Shown one piece after another: positions 27,740 through 40,800 of a DNA stretch of 64,000 nt (its first letter is position 1; each line of letters begins with the position of its first letter). Source of the stretch: Odontocerum albicorne (Eukaryota > Arthropoda > Insecta > Trichoptera > Odontoceridae). Location: the NCBI GenBank assembly GCA_949825065.1, contig OX463848.1:36919491-36983490 (forward strand). Direction: 5' to 3'. Made by a program: the position numbers and the translations under genes. Below the pieces are notes generated by a model. It was not told where the DNA came from. It did not search any database and saw only the letters and a program-made list of their open reading frames with translations.

Positions 27740-28547
27740 TTGTTCTTTAATGCTAACTATGCCCGCCAATACTTTGCTTGTTCATTACTTCCCCGTATAA
27801 GATGCGTCTCATACTGGGAATAATGAGCAAAGCTATGTTCGCCCATGCATATCACATTTCCGGTCCACTTCATTTTCTTCTATATAGGTTTACAATTGAA
27901 GCGTAGCAGGACCGATACATTTGTGACCCGATCACTCCAGTGGATTGAAGGAAACACTGGTGGAACATTTCCAGGCTCCAAATGTGCCTCCTATAGGGAA
28001 CCCAAGTCTCAGACTTATAGAGAAGAATTTTTTTTTAACTACTTGTCTAGTGGCTAGCATATTTACTAAGCATTCTGGAAAAAAAATAGAAATATGATAC
28101 TTATTCAAAGATTTTTTTATTTATTCGTATGATACCGTTCAACACATTCGAATTGGTGATATATTGAAGAGCGAGGCCAGGAGACTACGTTATCTTCAAC
28201 CCTATTCATTGCACTTTTGGGCATAGAACTGACCCTTCATTATCATATGTGTTTGCAAATACTGCCTCTCACATAAAGAGGAATCAACTAGCACAGGTCT
28301 AACACTTGTGAGTATTTTTCCTAAACCAACTCTTTTACCAGACTGGGATCCTTTTTTTGTCAAGCATCAGGGAAGTTAAGCATCCTACCGACTAGGCCAA
28401 GGAAGATTTCAATTTACTTTAGGGCTTATGCCATCAAAATTTATATTAACATGTATTTTAAAAACATTCTTGGAATACAGAATTGACAAGTTATAAAAAT
28501 GAGTTAAATAACTGTTTATGGACTTTTTTAAGCAAATAAGTATTTAA
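27740..28547. other. Intergenic DNA with a worn SINE piece
   Basis: 28330-28420 (ACCAGACTGGGATCCTTTTT, then CTACCGACTAGGCCAAGGA) resembles the tRNA-derived SINE at 63750-63932. Nothing else is recognised. Confidence 0.35.
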
Positions 28548-28800
28548 GCCCCCCTCCCCTTATCTGTGGGGAATATATTCCGAGACCTCAAGGGAATCCC
28601 CAGATGGTACCAAATCCCATATAAGTGTATTAGGTTTGTTCCTACACATATGATCAAGTTTAATTTAGAACAATTATAATGTTATAGAACAATTATAATT
28701 AATTTAGAACAATTATAATAAATCCATATATTATACTAAAAGTAACACAAATGTGGTCTCTCTCAAAATATCTTATTTTACAGTACTCACCCTTCTTATG
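28548..28800. mobile_element. Tigger-like fragment related to the outer element at 24725
   Basis: CCCCCTCCCCTTATCTGTGG and later GTGGTCTCTCTCAAAATATC parallel the left and right arms of the 24725-25891 element. Clear ends are not visible. Confidence 0.45.
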
Positions 28801-29324
28801 AATCCTTCAGGAAAAAAACTCATAAATTTAGTATAATCTTGTCAATTGTTCAATCTAAAATGCTATTTATTTGTTTTAATGTTCGTCATACACTTTTTTT
28901 TATAACTTTTATCAAATATTGTCAAATTTCGATTTGTTTTATGCCTTGAGTGGCCAACAGCATCGTTTTGACCTGAACACTTTGGGTTTACTGGCTTTCT
29001 TCAGATAAACAAAAATTTGCACTAACTAAATCAGCCTTAGTAAAGCTCTAACATGGCTCCCTGCAATTTCTGACTGTTCTCAAAAATTAAAATCTCTCTT
29101 GAAGGTAAAGAGATTTGATGATGTGAAGCTGTTCTAGTAGAATGTGATGAAGCAGTTACAGGCTATTTATTTTAAAAGCCGAGTGTGAAAATTGCTTCAG
29201 GTAGAAAGAGTGCTGTGGTTTTCCAATGAGAGTAATTTGAATAGGTCTGAGGTGCCATTTCTCTAGATCTGTTCTTTTATTAGGAAAAGTTTTAGAGAAA
29301 TGCAACATACCTACTATTAAGCCA
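28801..29324. other. AT-rich intergenic DNA, nothing recognised
   Basis: No repeat motif or coding potential seen on either strand. Confidence 0.5.
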
Positions 29325-29640
29325 TACCCTGTCAGGGTCGACATAGAGGATAGAGCACCAGACGTTCCTATCGCGACGCATATCCTTCGCCTTTTCTACA
29401 TACATATTCTGGTACAACTGCTACTTTTTAGATTTCCTTGTTTCAAAATATCATTCACTTGATCCAACCATACTTTCCTCCATCTTCTTCTAACACATCT
29501 TCCACTTACATTTGCACTGCATAATTTGTTTGTTCCACATGCCCAAACCATCTCACAGTGCTCTTATTCAACATGTCAGTCTTAATATCACATTCATTCC
29601 TAATCACAATTCCTTTTTTAAAGCATGAATTAGGATATTA
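29325..29640 (-). mobile_element. LINE-A 3' fragment
   Basis: In reverse orientation: TATCATTCACTTGATCCAAC, CCACATGCCCAAACCATCTC and CATTCATTCCTAATCAC, the complement of the family's WLDQVND, WFGHVE and RNECE codons. Confidence 0.65.
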
Positions 29641-29939
29641 CCAGAACACTTTCACTTGGACAGTCCTGACAGTAAATATAGGAAAATATATAAGTAATCT
29701 ACAAAGTCCATGAAAGAAGGTAATTTAGAATGGAATTTCATTATCGTAGAAGTTAAGGCTCTTGAAGAGCTACATGGCAATTTGTTAGAAAATGATGGAA
29801 ATAAAATAAAACCAGACTTTACTATAACATAGTTTATTTGTAAAAAAAAACATAAATCAAACAAAAAACTTTTTTTTTTTATTTTATGCCTAAAACTATT
29901 CTTACATAAACATGATTTATGATTTTGATATTTTAAATT

Positions 29940-30150
29940 AACATTATTATGTACATACATATATTGTATTACACTTTCTTTGTATATAGTAAAACCTAAG
30001 GGGTTTTTTGCCGTATAATTTCTTGAAACCAACAAGAAATATGTTAGAAGGTTCGTTTATGAAATATTGAGGGGATCAATCCTGAAACCTCCAGGTGGAA
30101 AGCAAATTTTCTACAGCTGGACTGTTGAAGTCAACAGCACGTACATATAA
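29940..30150 (-). repeat. Degenerate SINE-2 tail
   Basis: TGTATTACACTTTCTTTGTA and ACCAACAAGAAATATGTTAG parallel the tail of the SINE copies at 37905-38150 and 63750-63932. Confidence 0.4.
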
Positions 30151-30554
30151 TATAAAATTAAAATATAAAACTTATATACTAAAATGTATAATAGTATACT
30201 AAAAAAGTAGATTTAAAAAATAAATAAACTCGTGATGATGTTATTAAATCATTATTATTTAAATGAATTTTATTGCACATTTAAAAGTCTAAAAAAATAA
30301 GCACACATGTAAACTTCTAAAGTGACACATTGGTGTCGTCTTTGAAATATTTCAACAAACAAAGCACTTAGAACAGCCGCTAAGCTACAATAGTATTAAT
30401 GAAATAGAAAATTTGGCTGTGATTTAAAAAAAAATGCCTTTCCTTTCAAAATACTGTTTCTTAGAAAAGAATATACTGTTTTTTTCTCCTGATTTTAATC
30501 ATTATCATAGGATATCTTGAAAAATTCTATTCATCATAAACATCATCAGTATAA

Positions 30555-30775
30555 CAACCCAAAATGGGTCTTGGATGCCCACAAGATTCTCTGACACTTT
30601 TCTCAAACAGCAGCATGTCTCGTCCTATAGCTTATACCCTGAGTGCGAAAGCCCACCATTATACCATCCAGACATTTTAACTTTGGTCTCCCCACTCTCT
30701 TGCGGTTCGCTGGACAGAGCCTACTTTGCAGAGCAATGTCCTGCATGCGACATAAGTGTCTAAGTCAGTGGTTAC
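30555..30775 (-). mobile_element. LINE tail fragment of a third type
   Basis: On the minus strand it reads RKRVGRPKLKCLDGIM and, past stops, a run ending EKCQRILWASKTHFG. This GRPKLRWLDG... LGEAK type of ending belongs to another insect LINE ORF2 tail. Confidence 0.5.
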
Positions 30776-31312
30776 TTTACCTTGTTTCAATTTTAATTAA
30801 ATTTAAAATATTTATTCATTCGCATTTGAAAGTTTTTAAATTGACAAGATTAATTTTGAAAAGCGGCATTTGATTTTTAAGGATTTTATAAAAGTACTAA
30901 TCATCTTTCATAAGAAAAAAATATATAGAAATAAAATCTTCAATGTTTTTAAAACCATGTTTATAAACATTTAGTAAAATATTCTATGAATTGAACATGC
31001 AGAGTAAACTCTGCTGCACTCTACTGATTTTTAAATAATCTTCTTAATAATAAAATAACACTTTGTTTTAATTGTTGTTGTTTTATATTTGTATTTCTGT
31101 TTTTATTTTTATGATTGTGTGCGGTATATTATGGGATGAACATTTTTGGTCTTTCTGGAATGATGATGTGTGAGAAGTTTGATTTCGCATGATGTTTCTA
31201 GTTGTAATTGAGTGTCACTGTTTGTCAGGTTGATGAGAGCATGCAACGGGGTTTTGTTTTTGTGTAATCGAAAATCGGAAAGAAGTATCGATTTATTTTT
31301 TTCATGCTAAAT

Positions 31313-31497
31313 ATCCTCAGTGAGATACAGGCAAAAGCCTAGTTTACTGGGGATACGACAAATGAAAGGCAACAAACCCAGATCCATTAAAATAATGTAT
31401 GTCCAAATTATATTACCTGTTGTTTTTTTCGCAAATTATGTATATCTCTTGTCATGTGTTAAAATAAATAAATAAATAAATAAAATAAATTTAAATA
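31313..31497 (+). repeat. Family A repeat, copy 2, with (ATAA)n tail
   Basis: TCAGTGAGATACAGGCAAAA, CAACAAACCCAGATCCATTA and CTTGTCATGTG precede a clean (AATA)n run (~31460-31495), indicating 3' end insertion by retrotransposition. Confidence 0.7.
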
Positions 31498-32053
31498 GAG
31501 TTGTTTATAGAGCAGACTCTATTTAAGGGTGTTCAAAAAATATCAATAATAGGCAAACAATAGAATGTTGGAAGTCGAAGACTGAAATTTTACAGGAAAT
31601 TAATAAAATTGGTAAAAAACAACTTACTTTCAGGCAGTTATTGTGTTAGATAATAATGCAGGTGTTATCAAAGAGTGATATATAATCCCTCAGGTTTATT
31701 GTGTAAGAAAGTGAAATAAATCAACATAATTTATATAATTTCTTACATTTTAAAGATTTTGAATGATTTTCTTCAATTCAATTTCTTTCTGTTACGCTCT
31801 CTATTCTAGTTATGAATAATGGGAATTCCGGAACAAGAAGACTCTCAAAGCTGACATATTTATGCGGGAAGAAGGAATACAGTAAGAAAGAAAAAATAAT
31901 TATTCAATTTAAGGGACAATGAGGAAGAAAATCAAATATGGATTTGATTAAAATCTTCAACAATAATTTTTAAAAAATAATATTGAAACACATTGATGTT
32001 TGTGGTATTATGCCTAAAACATATAAATACTTATGACATGAGGTATTTCGTAG
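31498..32053. other. AT-rich intergenic DNA, nothing recognised
   Basis: Between a retroelement tail and the next TA-flanked element; no motif stands out. Confidence 0.5.
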
Positions 32054-32055
32054 TA

Positions 32056-32878
32056 CAGGTAATCGTCGACTTACGACCTATGCGACTTACGACTGTTCGA
32101 CTTTACGACCACAATCCGCGATCGGTTGTCCGCCTGCGCTAAGCGTGGTGCTAGCAGTTCATGTACGCTACATATCATATTGTATTAATATGCAAATGTG
32201 CGCATCGCGGTCAGTATTAGCTGTGTGTTCGTCCAATAAGGATGTGTTGTCTTGTTATAAGCCTTTTTTAAGCCCTTCCGAGATGTCTACAAAAAGGAAT
32301 ATGTAAATTTCTCAACCTGCCAAGAAATGGACCCAAACATCGAACGATTTGCAAGGATTGAATGGATGGCATACGATGTGTTTCGCCCATATAGTGAAAT
32401 ACACGAGGAGAAGAAAAACAAACAATCCAGACAAAGCTCACCATGTTTATGCAAAAAAATAAACAAGCGACCAATAAAAAGTTTATATAACAAACACCTG
32501 CATTTTCATGTTTTATTAATATAATATTTAACCAATTTTACTGAAGCATAATTTTTTACTTAATCCTAACAAATGTAAAAATAAAAAACAAAGCAATACG
32601 TAAAGATATTCGAATATCAGCTGCATGCTGATATGATATGGTAAAGAAAACGAAGATAAACTCGAAAAATAATTTAAAAAAAAGTCATAGAGAAACCCGA
32701 TAATGACGGTGGTGATACACTAATTTATAACAAGAATATAGAAAACAGTCTTAAAATATCCTCAGGCACTATAATTTACATATGTACGGAAATTATTGCA
32801 TAAGCCGACTTACGACCATATCAACTTACGCGACCTGTTTATCGGAACCTAGTGCAGTCGTAAATCGACGACTACCTG
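32056..32878. mobile_element. Possible pogo/Tigger-like element (823 bp)
   Basis: Ends CAGGTAATCGTCGACTTACG (left) and, read inward, CAGGTAGTCGTCGATTTACG (right) are inverted and flanked by TA (32054-32055, 32879-32880). More GACTTACGAC repeats lie just inside. The internal open frames at 32268-32524 overlap on both strands and I cannot assign them to a transposase. Confidence 0.7.
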
Positions 32879-33446
32879 TATATACTGGATTTTTGTTACT
32901 CAAAGTGGTAGTTTGAGCTACTAAGTAACTACAATATAACATCAGAAATATTTTACATCATTAACAAAAATAAGCATTCACCTACAAAAACACGTGTTCA
33001 ATCAATTTTGTTCAAGAAAACTTAAACCTAATCACAAATCCTATAAAAAGTTGAAAATGGCCCCAAAAATTCTTATTTCAACTGGTCAAAAGCCATTATA
33101 AAAGTTTGATCTTGTATCCTGAGTGGATTTAAAAATGATCTAAAGGGTAATTGTTGCATTTTTATACAATGAAGACAAACATATTTTGGATAGTATTGAA
33201 ATTATCGGTTATGCTACAAAACAAAGTTTTCTTAAATGTACATTTTAAGTTGAAAATGTGTGATTAGAATATTGAATACAAACATCTCGGTTTATGAACA
33301 GATTTAGATACAAGATGTTATTCTTTATGTGTGCAAATTTCAACTGTGTTTTAATTCTATAGATTTCAGCTTAAAATGCAATTAACAGGAAGTCCAGCTG
33401 CGATGCAGTGTTTAGTCCATTTACAGTTATTTAATAAGCAAATACT

Positions 33447-33452
33447 TTTATT
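33447..33452 (-). terminator. Polyadenylation signal of the four-helix protein gene
   Basis: AATAAA on the minus strand, 71 nt beyond the TAA stop at 33523; the spacing fits a short 3' UTR. Confidence 0.5.
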
Positions 33453-33522
33453 GTATATTTGATATCTGTGCATCAAAACTAAGGCACTAAAATTTTATAA
33501 ACTAAGTAATTTTAAATGTTTG

Positions 33523-34868
33523 TTATGTTTCAGTGGGGCTATGTCTTGGAGTTTTTGTTGAATATTTTCTGTTCATTCTATCATTCCACTGTTGAGCTGT
33601 GTATTGGACATATCCGGGATCTGTAGGACTACTCGGGCCACCATTATAATTAATATTGTTATCATTTTTCTTACTTCCAACATTTGGCAGTAAAAAAGAC
33701 ACAGCAGGCATTTCATTTCCTTCCATTTGAATAGATACTTCTTTCTTGTCTGCTTTTAGGGTTTGTTTTTGTTGCAATCCAAAATATTCAGCTATCTGTT
33801 GTAATGTGGGAGGTTTGGAAGATCTCAATGTACTAGTTTTACTCTTTAATGTGTCTGTTTGAGATGCATTGTCCGATTTTGATTGTATATTGTACAATGA
33901 TAAATTATCATACACTCCGTAATTTCTGTTAGAACTTTTCTCTTTTATTCTAGCAAATACAGGAGTTTGCGGTTCGGGCAAGTAATCTTGTTTTATAGGG
34001 AAACGAGGTAAGGTTTCTTCCTCAAATTTCTCCCACTGTTTTTGTTTTTCGGATTCAGTTCTGGATAAGCCCATTCGAGGGAAATTTTTGTTTTCGTTAA
34101 GTTGCATCAATCTTTGTTGATGGAATTCTTTCATATAAGTTTCATTTAGTTTTGCTAGGTCTTCTTCAAATTCATTTCTATCCGATTTTTTGAGAGCATT
34201 TCTGTCTTCTAGTAATTTCAAATAAGAAATATTCTTGTCCATTTCATGATCGTATTCCCTTAGACTTTTAATAACACCTTCCAATGATTCAGGTCCATAT
34301 TTAGTTTGAGGTTTGGCCGACATTTGTTGAAAAACACTTTCTTCAACCATTTGTGGTCTTTTGACATCACCATTGCGAACAGATCCATATTTCGACTTTT
34401 CCATTTTCTCAAATAAAATATCAGCATTATCATCTAAAAATTTGTGGTATCCATTCCTTTCTACTTGTGAGAGTGTTACTCCATCTATAACATCATCATT
34501 TGGCTTTGAAGAACTGCTATCACCATTTTCTTTTATTCCATCTTGTACATTATCTTTTATCATTTTTTTATCATCTTTCTTATTTGGTTTCTTGAATTTA
34601 TCAGGAAAAAATTTAGGCCTTAAACTGTTTGTATCTGTTTGCGGTTGATCTTTCTTTTCATCGTTTTTATTGTCTTGCGGTAGTTTTGGGTATGTGAATG
34701 CATTTTTTTGGGTATCTGTCTGTGAATGTTTACTTGTATTTATTCTGCGTGGTCCAGCAAGATCGATAAGAAACAGTGCTGCTGTGATCAATGATAAAAC
34801 ACCAAGAACTGCGGCATTGTCAATCAGTCTGTCAGGTATTGAATCTAGGGATGCCAGCTCTAGACCAC
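33523..34868 (-). CDS. Four-helix protein exon 4 and stop
   Basis: Acceptor ttttataaag|GTG; stop TAA at 33523-33525. It encodes GLELASLDSIPDRLIDN, the fourth helix, and the whole ~400-residue hydrophilic tail. The tail has SQTDT at two sites, PQTDT at one and SIQM at one, plus a predicted helix PPTLQQIAEYFGLQQ. Confidence 0.9.
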
Positions 34869-37800
34869 CTTTATAAAAACATAAACAACATATAAAGTTA
34901 TATCAACATTCAATTTGGTTTTTTATCTCAAATATTTAATAAGTTAATTAGTTCAGATGGAGTCTTAGTAGAGGGAAATATATTTTTAAATTGAGTTGTC
35001 AGAAAAGGAAGAATGTTGAAGATGTTGGTCACAGTTATTTTTGACTTATGGTCACTTCTAATTCTCATTAAAAGATTTCATCACGCCGTGTCCCTTGCAG
35101 GTTAGATGGAGAGAATAGACCTCCAAACTTTTCTATCCAAGCACACAACTTTCGCCTCCTCCACATTCATATATATCATCATGCACAATCTTCTATTATT
35201 CACACATTTAACTATAAATTCTTTCAAAATCAGGTCCATTTGATCCAGCCATGTTTTCTTTGGTCTATCACTTCCACTTGTATACTCGCTTAGTCATTCT
35301 TTCATCATTCCTTCTCTCCACATGTCTAAACCATCTTAAAGCTCCTTTCTTCTTCTTACTTAAAACATCAATTTTATCCATGCATTCATTTCTGATGTCT
35401 TCATTCTGCCTTTTTTCATACATTGACACTTCACAGATGTTCCTTAGTGCATGTATCTTCACAGCATCAATCTTACTCTTATCCTTCTTCTGTCAAGTTC
35501 AAGTTTCACTTCCATACGTCAAGGTGGGAACCAACATACTTTTATGTTTTGCTATTTTTACTACTGTTGATACTAAGTGATTGTTATATATTACATTAAA
35601 TACTTCGTAATATTAAAAAAATTGCTACTTAATTACATGTCAAATAAGTAACAAACTTAATTACTTGACAATTTAATGAGAACCATTGATTCTATTTCTG
35701 TACTATGATAACCAATATTATAAATTTAATAACTTTTTCTATAAATTGTTTGTACTTTATTAATACTGTAATTTTTTTGATCAAATGTCTTTCCATGAAA
35801 TAAAAACCAAGGATTAAAAACGAAACATACCAAGAACAATAAAGAAGAGTGCACCAAATCCAAGCAAAAAGCCTTCCAAGACCCGTCTTCCGCTCGGAAT
35901 CTCCCTGAATATTTTCCCCAAGAGTAGTCCAAATGTTATTATCACATATCCTAGAACATTGTTGAAGAAAAAAACATGAGTATAGGGGTTCCCACCGATT
36001 GTACCAGGTCTGTATATATGAAACCGGAATTTGCTCATATATGGCTCTAGTTGTCAATGAAGTGACTGTCGAACCGTGTCATTGGCGCCTTTTTCTTGTT
36101 TTTACATTTGTCAAAGACTTTTGACTCACAACAATACAATTTTAATACAACTACATATGCTTTCATAGCATTGACCATGTCTGTTTTTGTGCCTGAAAAC
36201 TACGATTTGCGGACAGCATTGATTTTCTGTAACCATTTGAAGAAAACTGCTGCAGAATCGCGTTGAATGCTTGTCAAAGCTTACAGTGAGTATGCTCTTG
36301 GTAAATCACAGTGCTTTGAGTGGTTTAAAAAAATTCAAAAGTGGCGATTTTGACATAAGAAACGAAGAACGTGGAAGACCATCGAGAAAGTTTGAAGACG
36401 CCGAATTGTAAGCATTGTCGGATGAAGATGACGCTCAAACGCAACAACAACTCGCGGATCAATTAAATGTAACACGAGAAGCCGTCCCCATACGTTTGAA
36501 AGCCATGGGAAAGATCCAGAAGGTGAGAAAATAGGTTCCACATGAACTGAATGATAGACAACAGGAAAACCGAAAAACCACTTGTGAAATGCTGCTCGCC
36601 AGGTACAAAAGAAAATAATTTCTCCATCGAATTGTGACTGGCGATGAAAAATGGATATATTTCGAGAATCTTAAGCGTAAAAGATCATGGGTAACTCCAA
36701 GCAAACCAGCAACATCGACTGCTAGGCCAAATCGCTATGGACGGAAAACAATGCTCTGTGTTTGTTGGGATCAGAAGGGTGTTATATATTATGAGCTGCT
36801 AAAACCTGGCGAAACCGTTAATACTGAACGCTACCGACAACAAATGTTGGATTTGAACCAAGCATTGCGTGAAAAACTACCACAATATCAAAAGAGGCAA
36901 CACAAAGTGATTTTGCTTCATGATAATGCACCATCGCACACAGCAAAACCGGTCAAGGAAACGATTGAGGCGTTTAGTTGGCAAATACTTTCGCATGCGG
37001 CTTACTCACCAGACTTGGCTCCGTCCGATTACTACTTATTTGCATCGATGGGACACGCACTTGCTGAGCAGCGCTTCACTTCTTACGAAAATGTACGAAA
37101 GTAGCTCGATGATTGGTTTGCCTCAAAAGAGCAACAGGTTTTTTGGTGTGGCATTCACAAATTGCCAGAGAGATGGGAAAAATGTGTAGCTAGCGATGGG
37201 CAATACTTGGAATAAAATATTTTTTACCATTTTCATACAATAAATGTGTATTTTCTATAAAAAAAAAAACAGTTTCATATTAACAGACCTATATGTATGT
37301 GGCAGAACTTAAGTATAAAAAATTGCTGAAATTATTAAATTATTTTTCATTCCAAAAGGGCTACATTTTGAAGATTACTAAAAATTGATCACATAAATGT
37401 GCATTAGCTTAAAAATATCCAGCCATTCTAGGTCAAACATAACAAAATATCCAGCCATTCCAGACCAAACATTAAGATCTGAGCAAAAAAACTGATTTTG
37501 AAATATTTATTTATACGAGTATACTCGTACATACACATTCATATCATCACACCATGTCCCTTTCGAGGTAGGCAGAGGATAGCTCTCCATGACTTTCTAT
37601 CAATGCAACACAGCTCTCACGTGATTGAGATTCATACATGCTCTTCTATTTCTCATACTTCGTACAATTCTTTTGGTTAAAATTTCTTCAACTATCTCCT
37701 TTCACTCTTTCCTTGATCAACCTCTCCTTTGCTCGCCATTCATTTAATAATTATACTATATATTTGTTTCATAAGTCTTTTGCATCTCTTTCTCTTAATG

Positions 37801-40800
37801 TGGCCAAATCATCTCAAGATTTTTTTCTTCATTCTACTTATAACATCTGTCTCAACAACAAACAGTTATCTTCTACCTGATCATTTCTGACTCTACCAAA
37901 AACTGTAATACAAGATATTGTTTTGTATTACACTTTTGTTGTATACAGTACAACTTGGCGAGTTTATTGAATGTGGCAATCTCTTCCAATTAACCAGAAA
38001 TACGTTAAAGAGATCTAGTGAAAATCAGACTGTAACCCTTATTTTTATTAAATCTAAGTTCCAATGGGAATTGAACCAACAACCCCTGGGTCAGAAGACA
38101 GGTGTCTTACCAATCAAGACACGAAGGTCGTCGATGTACACAAGGCACACATTTCAAATGCATTTATTCTAGTCTTACCACTCCCTTTCATTGCCCAGAC
38201 TTCGTTTCAATACATCAATTTTGATACTAAAACACCACTGTACACAATATTTTTTGAAGATTTTGTGATTGATTTATTGACAAAAACAAAACTGATTTCA
38301 GAATATGCGATTCTCAAAGAAAATAACAATAAGAAAATAGCATCAATAGTAGTAGTAAAACAATTTATATAGTGATGTTTGTTTAGTGGGCCAACTCTCA
38401 AGGGCACTAAATCGGGACTCGAACTCACCACTATAGAGATACCAAAAATATTATAAAACAAATATACATAAATATATACACATATACATATTAATACTTT
38501 AATACATGCACATAAGTTGAAAGTAATGATAGGAAGATGGTGGCTGCAGTCGTTAGATTAGGTGATTCCCCATATCTGAATATGTTTAGAAAAACATATT
38601 TGGTGAGAAAACCATAGAAAACTTACCTACCACGGGAAAACGAACTAAAAATAAATTTGTAGATCTTGTGATAGTAACATGATCAAATTCGTATCATAAA
38701 GTAAATTGATTTGAAGAATATATTTTGTAAAAGAATATTCCAATACTTGCATGATGTGTTGTCTGGAAGACTTCATAGATAATTATTTACCAAAATATTA
38801 GTCATGTCAAGAATGGTAAAGACCCTTGAATGTTAACCATGTTTAAATATAAAAAGGAAACTCTGACTGTTTTGGAAAGGCACTTAAAAACTTTTATCCT
38901 TGTTAAACTACACATAACATTGATTACAACAAATATATAACACAAAAATACAGATGTTTATCCATTTACTCTTTTAAAAGCTCTAATCATGTTTGTACAT
39001 TTCAACACTGTTAACTTGTTTGAGAGAAATATAAATTTAATCATTCATCTAAATTGGGTAATATCGTGATTACTTTTAAACCCTTGGTTTCTTTAATGTA
39101 TTATTTTAAAGGGACAACTATTAAACCACCCAATTTACTGTTAAATGTAAATCCAAATAAAACAAGCACTAAACTTTTTCAATAAATTATTTGATTTTAA
39201 CTCTTAAATAGCCAATAAATTTGAAATAAATACAATACAAACAAACAAAAATAACAATAAATATTTTGTTTTTTTGACAGACTACTCGCTTTTCTCTCTC
39301 TCTTTTTGAATAATGACCTTGAACTCCAGACAACTGTCACAGGTGAAAAACTTAATATAAAAAAAATAGCTTTTCAAAACTACTTTACTCAAACAATACA
39401 AACTGGAGAGGGTAAAACTAATTACTAAAGATTGGTTCACATTATGATATTTAATCCCATGTTAAGCATTGCAAAAATAATAATTAACTATTTTATATAA
39501 TATTCAACACTATTATATGTCTAAACATATATCAGTTAATATTTGTATTTTTTATACTCGTGTTATCAAGAATTATAACTCAGTTTTGTTTTTCATATAT
39601 AACATTTGTACAAGGTAAATAAAATAAAAACAAACAAAAAATTCTCGTACAATGTTTCGTATTATATTAGCACCTTAAGAGAGCATTGTTTTTTTAATTT
39701 ATGAAAAAAACAGTTCATTAGTGCTACTTAATCAAATTCAACCTTGATAAAGCTACTTTGAAAATGTGATACTATTATAGCTACTTTTAAATTAAAAATA
39801 GCGCGTTACTCAAATATTTTAAGTAATTCAAATGTTCTAAATAAAATAAAAAAATACGCTATTTTTCAATTATTCTTAATACGAAAAGTACTACTTTTAC
39901 CCGGCTAGTTAACGGGACTGATAACATTAAATGTAATGGCATCTGAAAGTATGTTAAAAACCATATTTTCAGACACCAAAATAGAGAATAACAACAAAAA
40001 ATAATGTCAATAAAGCTTATTACTCACTAGACATCAATAAAGCTTATTACTCACATGCTTACTACTTATTAGAACAGGACTGGCCAACCCACAGCCCGCG
40101 GGCCCCATGCGGCCCGCGGCGCCCTTATATGCGGTCCGTGGTCATGTATGACGAATTAGGTTTTTTATTTTTTATTAATATACAAATATATGATATTTAC
40201 GAATTAATAACTTAGAATTAATAATTACATTACCATACAAATACATTTTGTTGTTGATTCAATACATATTTTTCTTCATATCTAGTTGTAGTATCGTTTT
40301 TTTTAGATTTACGCTGATTGAACATTTTCCATGTACTTCTGCATCCAAATCAATCACTCACAAAAAAAAAAATAAGTACGAATTTCGTTGTATACCAAAG
40401 CCAGATATCGAAAAAATATTGGAACACAATTTGTGAGCATTCTAATTTATGTAAAGCTCTTGGAAATTTTTAGGTCGTCAGTGCGGCCCGTGGGGCAATT
40501 TTAGTTGGCCAGGCCTGCACTAGAATATAGGCAACGATCATACTGCTTTTAATATTTAGATTAGACGACTGACTCCTTTATGTTAGTGGCTTTGAAAATT
40601 TCATGTTTGATTAAATACATTAGAATTTTAAAATAAATTTATAAAAAAACGAAGGTCAAATACGTTACTAAAATGAAGATTTAATAGAATTAGAAAAAAT
40701 AAAATACATGACTTTCCTAACATATTTCGCATATAATCTAACAGGTAAATATCATCAAAAAGTTTTTTTTAGAAAACGTACGTAATTCCTACTAGAGTTG

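Noticed and set aside
34361..34876. Plus-strand ORFs opposite exon 4 of the four-helix protein
   Set aside because: They are complements of a long real minus-strand exon with no independent support.
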